Source: Fulvia fulva
Taxonomy: Eukaryota > Ascomycota > Dothideomycetes > Mycosphaerellales > Mycosphaerellaceae
Direction: 5' to 3'
Length of the DNA: 64,000 nt
Assembly (NCBI RefSeq): GCF_020509005.1
Contig: NC_063020.1
Span: 1,674,001 to 1,738,000 of the forward strand
Every line of letters begins with the position of its first letter. Position 1 is the first letter of the stretch. The position numbers and the translations under genes are program-made. The notes under the pieces are model-generated. The model saw only the letters and a program-made list of their open reading frames with translations, ran no database searches and was not told the DNA's origin. Positions 36,137 through 46,650 of the stretch are shown here, piece by piece.

Positions 36137-36323
36137 GGGTGACGACATAGAGTCTGATCGACGAACAGTGGAAGATGAGCCAGCTGAGGTCGATGACACA
36201 GCCTCTCGTGACAGCGACGAAGAGACCGAAGAAGAGACTTGGGCTCACAGAAGTGCCTGGGTGGCTCGTTCTACTCCTCCAGTCAAAGACTTCCCGGCAG
36301 CATCCGAGAAACAATCACGCTAA
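36137..36323 (+). pseudogene. SANT/Myb-like gene, separated C-terminal part
   Basis: After the duplication the frame of the 17109 gene continues (Ala-Ala-Lys-Gly-Asp-Asp...) through an acidic stretch (EDEPAEVDD, DSDEETEEET) to a TAA ending at 36323. Left part, one copy of the 8-bp target and this right part are in one frame, so the ancestral protein was about 257 residues. It now has no start codon or promoter of its own and is not expected to be translated. Confidence 0.75.
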
Positions 36324-36747
36324 CGTAGCACATTCAGTCGCCTTTAGCCAGATTGATGCAAAACATGAATGGCTGGGATGGAGGCTAATCCCAAAGCCGT
36401 GGAAAAATGAGGAATAATCTCGGCGCGCTGTGCACGTTGACCTCTTTGCTTCCTGTGCTGCCCTAAGTCGCTCCCGAATGCTTCTTTTCAGCTCAATCGT
36501 CCATGAGATGGATTCGGAGCACCATACTTTCTCCAAATTCGCGTATTCGACCGTGCCCAGCTTGCTTGACACATGCCAGAATCTTGGCAATTGCTCTGCA
36601 GATGCACCGAAGCAGTGTTTGCTGACGCCTTTCACCTTCTCTGGATCAGAAAGACAAGCATGTCAGTAGCGAGCTACAAAAAGGACAGTAAACCTAAAAC
36701 ACATCCAGCCCTTCCCATACCAAGTTTCCATTACAATCAAAACCACC
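36324..36747. other. Spacer between the split gene and its paralogue
   Basis: Normal base composition and no supported gene. It is probably the 3' region of the split gene and the promoter of the gene at 36748. Confidence 0.5.
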
Positions 36748-37014
36748 ATGTCATCGGGCTCGAAACGCACGAAGCACACCTGGACAGCCGCCGAGCGACA
36801 CGTCATGCACATAGCCCATGATGAGTTCAAACTACCCTGGGACAGTATCGCAGCCATCTTTGGCCACCTGTTCTCCACAAACGAGAACTGGTCTGGCTTG
36901 TGCATGCCAAGCCAAGGTCGATTGAAGGACGAGTACAACTCGAGAGGCTATGATCAGCGTTCGACCATGTTTGCAAATGAATCGTCGAAGAGTGAAGTAT
37001 GGCACCTGCCTTAG
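36748..37014 (+). CDS. Small SANT/Myb-like protein, paralogue of the split gene
   Basis: 88 residues from the ATG at 36748 (caccATGtc context). A SANT/Myb-like segment, TWTAAERHVMHIAHDEF then LPWDSIAAIFGHLF, fills residues 11-43. It is followed by a polar stretch (QGRLKDEYNSRG) that also matches the paralogue at 17109 (LPKDSQLRQEYQGR). The tail of the paralogue is missing, so either this copy is naturally short or further exons exist; the stop at 37012-37014 is only ten bases from the convergent Mtf2-like stop, leaving no room downstream. No function is known; a DNA- or chromatin-binding role is inferred from the fold only. Confidence 0.6.
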   Translation: MSSGSKRTKHTWTAAERHVMHIAHDEFKLPWDSIAAIFGHLFSTNENWSGLCMPSQGRLKDEYNSRGYDQRSTMFANESSKSEVWHLP

Positions 37015-37024
37015 ACAGATTGTA

Positions 37025-38377
37025 CTACGCAGTCGCAACGTACGTATGACTACCACCGTATGCTTCCAGCTCGCGTTCATCCTCGGCGTCTGCCTCAGAC
37101 TGGAATTCCTTCTCCCTTGCTTTCCTGACTGCCGCAGCTCGCAGTTGCTCCTGGACGGTCTTGTCCCAGCGCCGCAGCTTCTCCAGTGCTCTCGTCTTGC
37201 GGTCTGTAGTCCAGAGGGCTTGCATACCGGGTCCCATACGGCCACTAGTGGCAGCTCTCTCCCGTTGAAAAATCGATTGGAGCAATTTGGAAGTCCCACT
37301 GTTGAACTCGTAGACTTCCTTGTCCATTTCGGCCATTGTGCTTGCTATGCTGTCGAGATCGGAGTACTGCTTGTATATAATCTGCATGTGCTCGTTGTAC
37401 AGATCTGTCGTTGCACCGAGAGCAAAGGCTGACGGTCCTAGCTTCTTCAGAGTGGGCAGCAGGACGAGGCCATATGAAGAGCCAGGTAACTTGCTCTGCA
37501 TGAGACTCATGAAGTGCAGCAGTATGCTTGGGAGAGAGCGTGTCAAACCTTCTACATCCTCAGGTTTCATGGATGCACGAGCGCAAGGATCATCCAGCTT
37601 CAGTGCCTTAATGTTGTTGAACACTTCATCTGTCATGATCTGCCAAAGTGCGACGTCAGTCGACGCCTTGTCCATGCGAGCTTTGATTCTGGCGAAGAAC
37701 TTCTCGGCGGCTTCTGAGGTTCGCAGACTACGACTGCTAATGTCGCCAGCATCTTGATCTTCAGAAGTCGCATTCGCATGCAGCACCCTTGCCTCATCTG
37801 CCAAAGCACGCAGTGGCGCTGGAAAGTTGGGCACTACCTTGGCCATATTGGCCGCTTTCTGTTGCTGCGCACCTGCCTTCTTGCTATCTGCAGGCTTCAC
37901 TTGTTTGGAGCGGAACAACGTCTCGAAGATGGCGAGCTCTTTTGGGGTAATGGTCGTTCCCTGCACGCGAACGTTTGGGTCGTTGGAAGGGATATGCCCT
38001 TCAAATGGAACGTCTGGTAATCGTTCGCGATCACGAGTAGACGCTTGTCGTCTTCCAGGCGCATCGCCATCGTCTCTTGATCTTGCTGAGGTATCCGCAT
38101 TCGTTCGTGTTCGCCCTGATGCCCTTGATCGTGGTGAACGGCTTTCTCTTAGTCTGCCAGGCCTCTCTTCTGCATTCTGCCGCCGTCTCTGTGGCGATGA
38201 TGCGTCTGTGGATCTTTCCTGCTCGAGCTTTGGATGTGTTGGAACATATGCGGCGGTGTCCTCGCTCTTATCGGCATAGGCTCTCAATATCGTTTTCGTC
38301 CGATAGAGGAATGGCAGCACAATGCCTTCCCTCATCAGAGGCTGCCTCGATGTCCTCGATAGCAACGACGCAGACAT
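37025..38377 (-). CDS. Mtf2-like mitochondrial mRNA maturation factor
   Basis: A 450-residue protein in one exon. The N-terminus (LPFLYRTKTILRAY) looks like a mitochondrial targeting leader. Residues 60-110 are Arg-rich and probably disordered. From about residue 200 to 380 it follows the Mtf2 C-terminal domain pattern: STDVALWQIMTDEVFNNI, LPSILLHFMSLMQ, YGLVLLPTLKKLGPSAFALG, TDLYNEHMQIIY, MDKEVYEFNSGTSKLLQSI. In yeast, Mtf2 (Nam1) acts in mitochondrial transcription and mRNA processing. It is convergent with the small SANT-like gene and divergent from CMR1, with which it shares a 359-bp upstream region. Family assignment is from pattern memory. Confidence 0.75.
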   Translation of the reverse strand: MSASLLSRTSRQPLMREGIVLPFLYRTKTILRAYADKSEDTAAYVPTHPKLEQERSTDASSPQRRRQNAEERPGRLRESRSPRSRASGRTRTNADTSARSRDDGDAPGRRQASTRDRERLPDVPFEGHIPSNDPNVRVQGTTITPKELAIFETLFRSKQVKPADSKKAGAQQQKAANMAKVVPNFPAPLRALADEARVLHANATSEDQDAGDISSRSLRTSEAAEKFFARIKARMDKASTDVALWQIMTDEVFNNIKALKLDDPCARASMKPEDVEGLTRSLPSILLHFMSLMQSKLPGSSYGLVLLPTLKKLGPSAFALGATTDLYNEHMQIIYKQYSDLDSIASTMAEMDKEVYEFNSGTSKLLQSIFQRERAATSGRMGPGMQALWTTDRKTRALEKLRRWDKTVQEQLRAAAVRKAREKEFQSEADAEDERELEAYGGSHTYVATA

Positions 38378-38615
38378 CGTCTTCTACCAATCGTCATCCA
38401 GCAGCACTTCCAGCCAGTATTTGCCCGCCCTTCCTCTGTAGTTGGGCAGCGGTCCAGGTAGGAGAAGAGTACGCGAACGTCTTCAAGACGGGCATTCATT
38501 TCACATGCTATGCACGAAGTGAATGTGCTTTGGTAATTGTCCATCGCCCAGGAAGTCTCGATCGAATCTTGTTGGCTCGAGCTCAGAACCCTGCAAGATC
38601 CGATGCAGCCACTTG

Positions 38616-38631
38616 ACGCGTCGAAACGCGT
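38616..38631. promoter_or_regulatory. Two MCB-like ACGCGT boxes upstream of CMR1
   Basis: ACGCGT at 38616-38621 and again at 38626-38631, 106-121 bases before the CMR1 ATG. ACGCGT is the MluI cell-cycle box bound by MBF in yeasts, driving G1/S genes. Function here is inferred; the hexamer alone also occurs by chance. Confidence 0.45.
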
Positions 38632-38736
38632 CTCCGTCATCGATTTGGTGCAGCACTTTGTTTCTGTCTGGCCGCGACCTGCACACAATATCATACATTG
38701 CACGTCTTGGTCTTGGTCAGTAGCAACGATACAGCC

Positions 38737-40317
38737 ATGGCAGCTGGCAAGAAAAGTGCACAGCTCAGCGAGTACGAGCGAGCGCGACAAGAGAAGATTG
38801 CGAAGAATCAGGCGCTGCTCCAACAACTACAGCTCGACGCGCAGCAGACTGGCATAGGACCAAAGTCGAAGCCCAAGCCATCTTCCACTGCAGGGCAGAA
38901 GCGCAAGAAGCCAGCGCCCAAAGCCAAAGTGGAAGAGGGACCACGTCGAACTTCGTCTCGTCTGAAGGGTATTGTAGCAGACTCAGAAGTCGCACGGCAG
39001 AAGCAGGAAGACGATCATGAAGCGTTTCAGGAGCAGCAACGGATCAAGAGGCAGCGCGTCAGCGAGGATATTGATCTACACAATACGATTGTCAATGGGC
39101 AGAACTGGAACAGAGCAGGGAATTGGTTGTCAATGGTTGGACCTGCAGATCCCGGTGTGCGAACGTTCGACAAGACAGATATCAAAGACACGACAGACAA
39201 AGAGTTAAAAGCACTGCGAGAACGCATGAGCAATCTACAACTATGGGAAGGAGCAGAACCCAACAGGATCAAGATCACACCAGAGAGGATATACGCCCTT
39301 GGCTTCCATCCCGCCCAGGACAAAGCGCTAGTCTTCGCTGGCGACAAGCTAGGCAACATGGGCCTCTTCGACGCCTCTCAAACCACACCCGAGAAGATCA
39401 AACAAGAAGCTGACGATGCCGACGAAGACGGCGATGTCGACGATGAAGTTGAGCCAGCAATCACAACCTTCAAGATTCACACCCGCACCATTAGCGCCTT
39501 CCAATTCTCTCCCCACGATCACAACGCCCTCTACTCAGCCTCCTACGACTCCTCAATCCGCAAGCTCGACCTAACCAAAGGCGTAGCAGTCGAATCCTAC
39601 GCACCCGAGGACAGGTCCGCAGACGAACCCCTATCAGGAGTCCAAATCTCCCATGCCGACCCCAACACTCTCCACTTCACCACCCTTAGCGGCGCATTCG
39701 GGATAAAAGACATGCGCACGCCTAAAAACCAAGTCACAATGCTTCAACTCTGCGAGAAGAAAATCGGAGGTTTCTCCCTCCACCCAGCACATCCTCACCT
39801 CGTAGCCACAGCCTCCCTAGACCGCACCCTCAAGATCTGGGATTTGCGAAAGATCACCGGCAAAAAAGACGATCGTCTTCCTGTTTTGGTCGGCGAACAC
39901 ACCTCCAAACTCTCCGTCTCCCACGCCGCCTTCAACTCCGCCGGCCAAGTCGCCACAGCCTCCTACGACGACACCGTCAAAATCTACGACTTCCCCTCCT
40001 GCGGCGACTGGAAAGTCGGCACAACCCTCGACGATAACGAAATGTCTCCAGCAACGATTGTCCCTCACAATAATCAGACAGGGCGATGGGTGACGATATT
40101 GCGAGCGCAGTGGCAGTTGCAGCCGCAGGATGGGATTCAGAGGTTCTGTATTGGGAATATGAATCGGTTTGTGGATATATATACGGGTAAGGGGCAGCAG
40201 CTTGCGCAGCTGGGTGGGGAAAATATTACGGCTGTGCCGAGTGTTGCGCAGTTTCATCCGACGATGGATTGGGTTGGTGCTGGGACGGCGAGTGGGAAGC
40301 TGTGTCTTTGGATGTGA
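38737..40317 (+). CDS. CMR1: WD40 protein of the CMR1 family (DNA damage-binding)
   Basis: 526 residues from the ATG at 38737 (gccATGg, a good Kozak context). The N-terminus has the CMR1 hallmark LSEYERARQEKIAKNQALLQQL, followed by a Lys-rich stretch and RRTSSRLKGI. A seven-bladed WD40 propeller starts near residue 190 (YALGFHPAQDKALVFAGDKLGNMGLFD). Clear repeats are HTRTISAFQFSPHD, HPHLVATASLDRTLKIWDLR and VATASYDDTVKIYDF. The last blade ends GTASGKLCLWM at the stop. Yeast Cmr1 binds DNA and nuclear quality-control foci under replication stress and is co-regulated with DNA metabolism genes. Length matches fungal members. Confidence 0.9.
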   Translation: MAAGKKSAQLSEYERARQEKIAKNQALLQQLQLDAQQTGIGPKSKPKPSSTAGQKRKKPAPKAKVEEGPRRTSSRLKGIVADSEVARQKQEDDHEAFQEQQRIKRQRVSEDIDLHNTIVNGQNWNRAGNWLSMVGPADPGVRTFDKTDIKDTTDKELKALRERMSNLQLWEGAEPNRIKITPERIYALGFHPAQDKALVFAGDKLGNMGLFDASQTTPEKIKQEADDADEDGDVDDEVEPAITTFKIHTRTISAFQFSPHDHNALYSASYDSSIRKLDLTKGVAVESYAPEDRSADEPLSGVQISHADPNTLHFTTLSGAFGIKDMRTPKNQVTMLQLCEKKIGGFSLHPAHPHLVATASLDRTLKIWDLRKITGKKDDRLPVLVGEHTSKLSVSHAAFNSAGQVATASYDDTVKIYDFPSCGDWKVGTTLDDNEMSPATIVPHNNQTGRWVTILRAQWQLQPQDGIQRFCIGNMNRFVDIYTGKGQQLAQLGGENITAVPSVAQFHPTMDWVGAGTASGKLCLWM

Positions 40318-40595
40318 GAGGGTGGTGGAAGTGGCATACAGCGCAGTTGAATGAGACTTGATCTTCCCATATGATCCGTCGACTATCTGAAAGTGTCTCT
40401 GTTCTTTCGCTTGAAGGATCGACTGCATGTACTAAACCGCTCATCTGTTCAGCAAGACAGCCTGAACACCATTGACCACATTTTCCAGCGCTGAACCCTG
40501 GTGATCCCCCACTGTGCCACCATAGAGATGACAGCTGCCGATCTCGCGCGTGCATCTTCATGTGACCAGTGAGCACAGCATTTTCCGATACAGAG

Positions 40596-41288
40596 TCACG
40601 AGTAGTCCCACTCCTTCGAAGGTGTGGAGATTAATACAATTGTCTTGCCCATGGCATTCACCCACCTGTCCTCCTCCATTTCCTGAGAGCCCTTGAAATG
40701 GCAAAACACGGTGCCTGGTTTGAATCCTTCCTTCTCCTCCCAGCGAGCTGCAAGACTCCGCGCGTCCGCCCGCTCAGGGAGAACTTTAGAGAAATCCTGC
40801 AGAAGCACCCGACGTATGAACTGCTTGTGCTGAGCGTTGGTGTCAAAATTGTCTATACCTCTGACGAATACAGGCCGAGCACCGTACAGTGCCTCCGCAG
40901 TCTCGTAGTACAGTTGCTTGCAGACGCGGAGGAGCGGCATCGAGTGCTTCTTCATGTAGTCGCTGCCTTCGCGAGCTAGAATCTTGGGGCGATCCTCCAC
41001 ATCGAAGCCGATGATGCTGTTACGCAACTCGCGTGGAAGACGCATGAGAGCTGACTGTGCGGTGCGATCTTTGATCAGGTATGGCATGAACGGCATGAGC
41101 TTCTTCTGGATCTTCTTGCGAGCGCTTGTAGAAGCATCCCTTAGCAATGTGGTCATGTACTCGCTGTCACGCAAGGTGGCTGGTGAAAGTTCGTGGCGAT
41201 GGTTCTTGCGCCAAATGCCTGACACTGAGAGTTTCGAGCTGATCTGCTTCAGGACTGTGTCTGGTGCGTCTTTGAACAGCGCGATCAT
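40596..41288 (-). CDS. 2EXR/F-box-like hypothetical protein
   Basis: 230 residues from the ATG at 41288. A core of the type LMRLPRELRNSIIGF ... MPLLRVCKQLYYETAEALYGARPVFV (residues about 80-145) matches the fungal F-box-like/2EXR pattern, usually a protein-interaction module; no partner is predictable. A spliced 5' exon is possible: on the minus strand, ATG followed at once by GTATGTTC (about 41373) and an acceptor ...aacccaag (to about 41333) would add about 15 residues (RASPPSQALPSDAE) in frame. An alternative upstream ATG at 41400 does not splice in frame. I therefore keep 41288 as the conservative start. Confidence 0.6.
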   Translation of the reverse strand: MIALFKDAPDTVLKQISSKLSVSGIWRKNHRHELSPATLRDSEYMTTLLRDASTSARKKIQKKLMPFMPYLIKDRTAQSALMRLPRELRNSIIGFDVEDRPKILAREGSDYMKKHSMPLLRVCKQLYYETAEALYGARPVFVRGIDNFDTNAQHKQFIRRVLLQDFSKVLPERADARSLAARWEEKEGFKPGTVFCHFKGSQEMEEDRWVNAMGKTIVLISTPSKEWDYS

Positions 41289-42300
41289 CTCAGCGTCGCT
41301 TGGGAGCGCCTGCGATGGCGGTGACGCTCTCTTGGGTTAGCGGGAACGATGAGACGTGACGATGAACATACCATCTGCTTTGGTGTTGCTTCGAGCCATG
41401 TCGAGCTATGATGGTAGCGCTCGAAATGGCGGTGAAATTGGTCTTTCGACTGCGAGGATGTTGGAAGAAAGAGGAAGTAGAAGAGTAAAGAGCTCGGTTT
41501 TGATCTGTCTGCTCAAACTAACCTGTGTGTGAGGTTGAAAGACCCACTGCAAGTGATGTTGCTTCGATAGTGATTGGCGAGTTATCGTCCATGTAGGCTC
41601 GCTCTTGACCTCATCAGCCGAAGCTCACTTTTGCATTGCACGACGAGGTTGTCAGATCTTGAGCCACCCCATTGGTGAATTGCGTTTCTGAAAGGATCCA
41701 TACGGCGTGGTCAATTCGCAGCTGTCGGCTTGGTGCTTGAGATGTCCCTACCAGTACGCTGGCTCAATGGCCCGCCCCTTCGAAGCTCAAGTCTGTCTAG
41801 ACAGCCTACAAGTAGTGCAGCCGGAGCAGTGAGCGAGATTCCTGGCTCATTATGACTCTGTATTCACTTACTCATATCATACGCGAGTAGCAACACCGTC
41901 TCATTCTGACGGATAGCCTGTCCCGGTGCAGATGGGAATGCGATGGGCCACATCACAGTCGAAGTGTGAGCAGGCTATGTTTTCAGAGTTTTGACAGGAC
42001 ACTTTTCACCGGTATCACCTATTAGACAGTCTCAAGGGGTATTTTTTGTAATGAGAAGCGCCTGTGCAAATCGATGAGTAGTCGTTGATGGAAAACATGT
42101 GAAAGAAGTGCTGCAAGTGAACGTAAAAAAGTGGCAGGAGTTTCCGCCCGAATCTCGGACTTCTGCCTGATGACATGCATGCATCCCACTTCAGGTCCAA
42201 CACAGTCAAAGAGACATCTCAAACCACAAACATCGCGGCATCCACATACCACCACCAGACTCATACCACCACACTCTCTACCTGTTGTAACACCGTCACC
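41289..42300. other. Divergent intergenic region between the 2EXR-like gene and NEDD8
   Basis: About 1 kb with no supported coding region. It should hold the promoters of both neighbours and possibly a short first exon of the minus-strand gene near 41373. Confidence 0.5.
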
Positions 42301-42648
42301 ATGCAGATCAAGTACACCTCAACAGCCCCCCTCATATCACCTCACCACTAACAGTCTCACAGAGTCCGTACCCTCACCGGCAAAGAGATCGAACTCGACA
42401 TCGAGCCAGACTACAAGGTATGCAACCACCTCACAGCAGCGCATAATTTATGACATTCCAACTGACTACGGTATCCTCAGGTCCAAAAGATAAAGGAACG
42501 CGTCGAAGAAAAGGAAGGCATCCCACCCGTCCAGCAGCGTCTCATCTTCGGCGGAAAGCAAATGGCCGACGACAAGACCGCCGCCGAATACAACCTGGAG
42601 GGAGGCGCGACACTTCACTTGGTCCTGGCGCTGCGTGGTGGATGCTGA
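42301..42648 (+). CDS. rub1: NEDD8/RUB1 ubiquitin-like protein (three exons)
   Basis: Spliced as 42301-42311, 42363-42417 and 42481-42648, giving 77 residues. The first exon carries only 11 coding bases (MQI plus two bases of Lys4). Introns are 51 and 63 nt, with ends GTACAC...CACAG and GTATGC...CTCAG. The protein is ubiquitin-like with NEDD8 signatures: [35 protein letters not shown], Ala at position 72 (LALRGG) instead of ubiquitin Arg72, and a single Cys after Gly76 to be removed by a processing protease. NEDD8 is conjugated to cullins to activate SCF-type ubiquitin ligases. The gene stands between the 2EXR-like gene and MCM4. Confidence 0.93.
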
Positions 42649-43294
42649 AGGTCGAGATGGAACGAACTTACAACGACGTGGATGGTCCTGTCTCTGGACG
42701 GGATGACACAAGCAAGAGCGAGGCTACACAGCTGAGGCGATGCACGATTGAAATGACCTGAGAAAGAGGATATGAGCATATGGCATGGCGTTTCGGCGCT
42801 TCATGAGAGCCTACGGGCAGTTTCGCGTGGACATTTGCTGTGATGCGAGGCAGTGGATCGGGATAGGTATGCTCATGGCAGTCGCTACGAGGTCCTATGA
42901 AGGGTCGAGCGGCGGTGCAGTCATCCTCGATATGAATATCCCCTTTCCACAGACTCGGCCACGCTCTCGGGTGATCCGTGTCAAAAGTGGCCAAACTCTT
43001 CCGTTTCATGTTCGCTGCTCGTATGCAGACCAGCAAATAACCCACAGACAACAAGGCATCGAACAATGGCCATGCCGTAGTCGAGTGCTCGAGCTGCATG
43101 TTCCACAACGCGTTGCGTTCAACCATGCACGCCAGCTTTTCAGAGGAAGAAAGGTGATTGCGGAAGCATATGCATACCAAAACCACTCGTCAAAAGCGCT
43201 CGCTCGTTCATGCTACAGACGAAACACCCAACTCCTGATACCCAATCCCCCGACCAACGCATCTCCATATTCATGCTCATCAACATCATCACAC
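42649..43294. other. Convergent spacer between NEDD8 and MCM4
   Basis: Open frames exist on both strands (for example 42668-43186 minus), but they show no domain and unremarkable start contexts. The region is most simply the 3' ends of the two neighbours. Confidence 0.5.
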
Positions 43295-46200
43295 CTATAC
43301 AACCCCCGTAACCCTCCTGATACTGCGTCGTGGCCCCTCGCCCACAATCTGCACCTTACCCTCCTGCTCCAGACTCCTCACAGCCTCAGCAAACTCCTGT
43401 CCCTCAACTGGAACACTACTCTGTTCACTCAGCGTCCTCACAACATCTCCATACCTGGCACTAGCACCACCGGCCCTCAGCATCTCATCCAGAACACCAA
43501 GAATTCCACTCTTCAAATCCTCTCTCCTCTTCCTCTCGCTTGCACTGGTGCCTTCCGTCAGAAGACCCATATCAATGAGGCCAGTCCTCGAGTCTGTTGC
43601 TGCTTGCTTGAGAGCAGACTGGATGAGCCGGACGGCTTCGTTGACGTCTGATTCCTCCACGGTCAGGGAGAGACGCATCTTGGCGTGAGCTTCGGCGAGA
43701 CGAATCATGGACTCGAGTTGACGGGTTGTGGCGGTGATGCGGCGTTCAGCGGCGCGGATATCTTCGCCGAGTTTGCGCATGGCGACGTAGGACTTGACGA
43801 GGGCATCGGCGGCGGGTTGAGTTATGGTTGGGTGGATGTTTGCACGGGCGTAGGAGATGTAGGAGGTGAGGAATTCGATCGGCTGGGAAGGTGTTAGTGA
43901 TGGCTTGAGAGGTATGGATGGGCTGACTTACGAGAATTTCATCCTTGTTGGCATTCTCTGGCGAGTCTTCCAGGTACATTCCAACCAAGTGGCGTGCCAG
44001 CTTGCGGTCAGCAGACTCATCGATCCGGTCCAGGACGAGGTAGACCAAGTCGAATCTGGAGAGTAATGTCGGTGGCAGGTCGATGTTTTGCGGTACAGGC
44101 AGGTTGATGTTGTACTTGCTGCCGATGGGGTTGGCAGAAGCAAGGATACTCGTCCTGGCATTTAGCGTGGTAATGATACCAGCCTTCGCGATGGACACAG
44201 TCTGCTGCTCCATGACTTCGTGCAGTACCGATCGAGTAGAGTCAGACATCTTGTCAAACTCATCGATACAGCAGACACCGCCGTCACTGAGCACGAGTGC
44301 ACCAGACTCGAGCACTAAGCTGCGAGTTTCGGGATCGCGGGTGACATAGGCTGTCAGACCAACTGCAGAAGATCCCTTTCCGGAAGTGTAAACACCGCGA
44401 GGAGCAATCTTGTGGACGTACTCCAGCATCTTCGACTTGGCTGTGGACGGGTCACCACAAAGCAAGATGTTGATGTCGCCACGGTATTTCGGCGAGCCAC
44501 CCTTTTGGAAGCTCTTATTCGTGCCACCGAACAGCTGGAGAAGAATTCCCTTCTTGACATCGTCCATCTCGTGCATTGAGGGTGCTAGCGATCGTGAGAG
44601 CAAGTCGTAGAGATCAGGGCGCGCCGCTGTGGCTCTAATCTTTGCTTCCTCTTCTTCGCTGACTTTGCGTGTCTCTTCCGTGTTACCAGCGGCCTGTTCT
44701 GAGAGCTCTTCTTCGATGGTGGACGGATCGATGCCCATCCGCCTCTTGTCAGTCTTCTGCACGTGCAAGCAATCGACATAAGTCTTGAACAGATTCTTGA
44801 CAGATCTCTGGCGTGGGTTGACACGAACTTGGTTACACTTGAAGATACCAGTGATCTCAACTCTGTCACCAGCTTTGCAAGTGTCGACCAACTCATCGTA
44901 GGCGCACAGGCTGACAGAGTGCGGTGTCTGACCATCAGGCACAGAGTCTGGAGTCTCTTGCAGCTTGATGACCTGTTTGTCTGCAAAGCCGGAGCGATTG
45001 TGCACGATCTGCATGCTATTGCTGGCGCTGCACACCTCACGTGGGCATCGTGTTGGCTCGGTGATCTTGCCGCGGTCAATGTCGACCTTGACAGTATGAT
45101 GGCAGACGGAGCAGCGGAAAAAGGCATCCTTCATGTCTGGTATAATGGGTGTTGTGCGAATGACCAGACCCTTGATCGATACAAGCTGGTCCATGTCGCC
45201 TGGGTTCAGGTCACGAAGGTTGATGGTCTTGTCCAAGCCAAATGGTCTGGTACGGTAGATGTTCTGCTCGACTTCTGCCACCAAGTCGTGCTCATCTGCC
45301 ACTGGCTGTGCTGCAGGTCTGGGGGTTTCGCCGCCCATGTTGTCGACATCTGAGCTAGGCATTGGTGGCATTGAGCTGGAATGCCTTGCACGGTCTGGAG
45401 TCTGCTGTGACTGCTGTGTCCGTCTCTCGCCCATCTTCTTTTCTGCCAGCTCGATCAAGGTGTCCTTCACGGCAGTATCCATCACAGGTACAATTTCGCT
45501 TGGAAATGACTGAAGCTGGTGCCACAGTTTTCGTGTCGCCGGATATGCTTTTAGGTTGCGGCAATCGAGGTAGAAGGCCTTCGTTCCAAGCTCCAACATG
45601 GTGTCCAGCATGTTCACGTAATCTTTCTCGAGTCCAGGATGTCCAGCATTCAAGTCCTCGCCTTCCATGACTTCGCCATCTTGTATCAAGCGATACTTGC
45701 GCTGGAAGTTGTACAGAAAGTCTTTCATGGCGGAGAAGGAGTCCGTGATCGAAACATCAGTACCCCAGATGAATCGTGTGGAGCGTCCACCAAGAGCAGC
45801 GGCATCAGATGTGTCCGGATTGAGGTTCGAGAATGTTGCGGCGTCAGAGTCGCCCTGTACAGGCATACCATTTTCATCGACAAACTGCTGTCTTCTCCTT
45901 CCGCTGCTTTCGAGCACATCTGAGTTGATGTCATGTCTTCTGTCTCTTGCGCTTGGTGGGCCAGATCGTCCAGATCGAACAAACAATCCAGTTGAGTCGG
46001 ATCGTGGGTCATTGGGGAGGCCGTTCGCTCTTGGAGTAGCAGCTTCTGAGCTTGTTCCATAGTGAATTGGCGACGAGTCTGTTCGTATCAGTAGTGTTTC
46101 GTTCTCACGGCCGTCTGTTTGTACTCACCACCGATTCCTCCATTAGCTCTCGGCGTCCTGCCGCCTTCGCTGCTCAACACACCCGGTGTTGTGGCATCCT

Positions 46201-46540
46201 GCCTTTGGCGCAGCGGGCTGCTGCCATTGACATTGTTTGCGGGCACGCCCAATGACTGAGATTGACTCTGGCTCTGGCTACCAGCTGGACTACTCCTGAA
46301 AAACAGCGGAGAGCTCGTGGGCGGCGCTTGACTCTGACTTTGGCTCTGGCTTTGTGATGCTCGTGGTGTACCACGCTGGCTGCCATTTGCTCTGCCGTTC
46401 GTCTGGCTGTTGGGTAGATCGTCTTCTGCGTCTGGCACAGGAGGATCGCTTGCTGGGGCTTGGGAAGAGTGCTGGCTGCGACGCTGAGGTGTGTTGTTTG
46501 CAGACGACCGCATCGAGCGTCTGTTCGCCGGCGACGACAT
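43295..46540 (-). CDS. mcm4: MCM4, subunit of the replicative helicase MCM2-7
   Basis: Three exons on the minus strand (46540-46129, 46078-43932, 43882-43295) give 1048 residues. Introns are 50 nt (GTGAGT...GAACAG) and 49 nt (GTAAGT...CCCAG). The N-terminal 180 residues are Ser/Gln-rich with two SQ runs. The MCM N-domain carries a zinc finger C-x2-C ... C-x4-C near residue 460 (CSVCHH ... CPREVC). The AAA+ core has Walker A GDPSTAKSK (about 677), Walker B CCIDEFDKM (about 740) and arginine finger SRFDLV (about 814). The start IWGTDVSITDSF is MCM4-specific. It is divergent from the tubulin cofactor A gene (265 bp between ATGs) with an ACGCGT box between them. Confidence 0.96.
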
Positions 46541-46650
46541 TCTTGGTGGATCTGTGTCAATTGTGGTGTCAATGTTGGTGAAAGTGTCAAGCTGGAGGGA
46601 TGAGCTTTTCGGGCGTTGGCAGCGTGTCTTCGACGTGACAGAAACGCGGT

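Noticed and set aside
42785..43651. A 288-codon plus-strand gene
   Set aside because: Its second half is antisense to MCM4 exon 3, with no domain or codon support.
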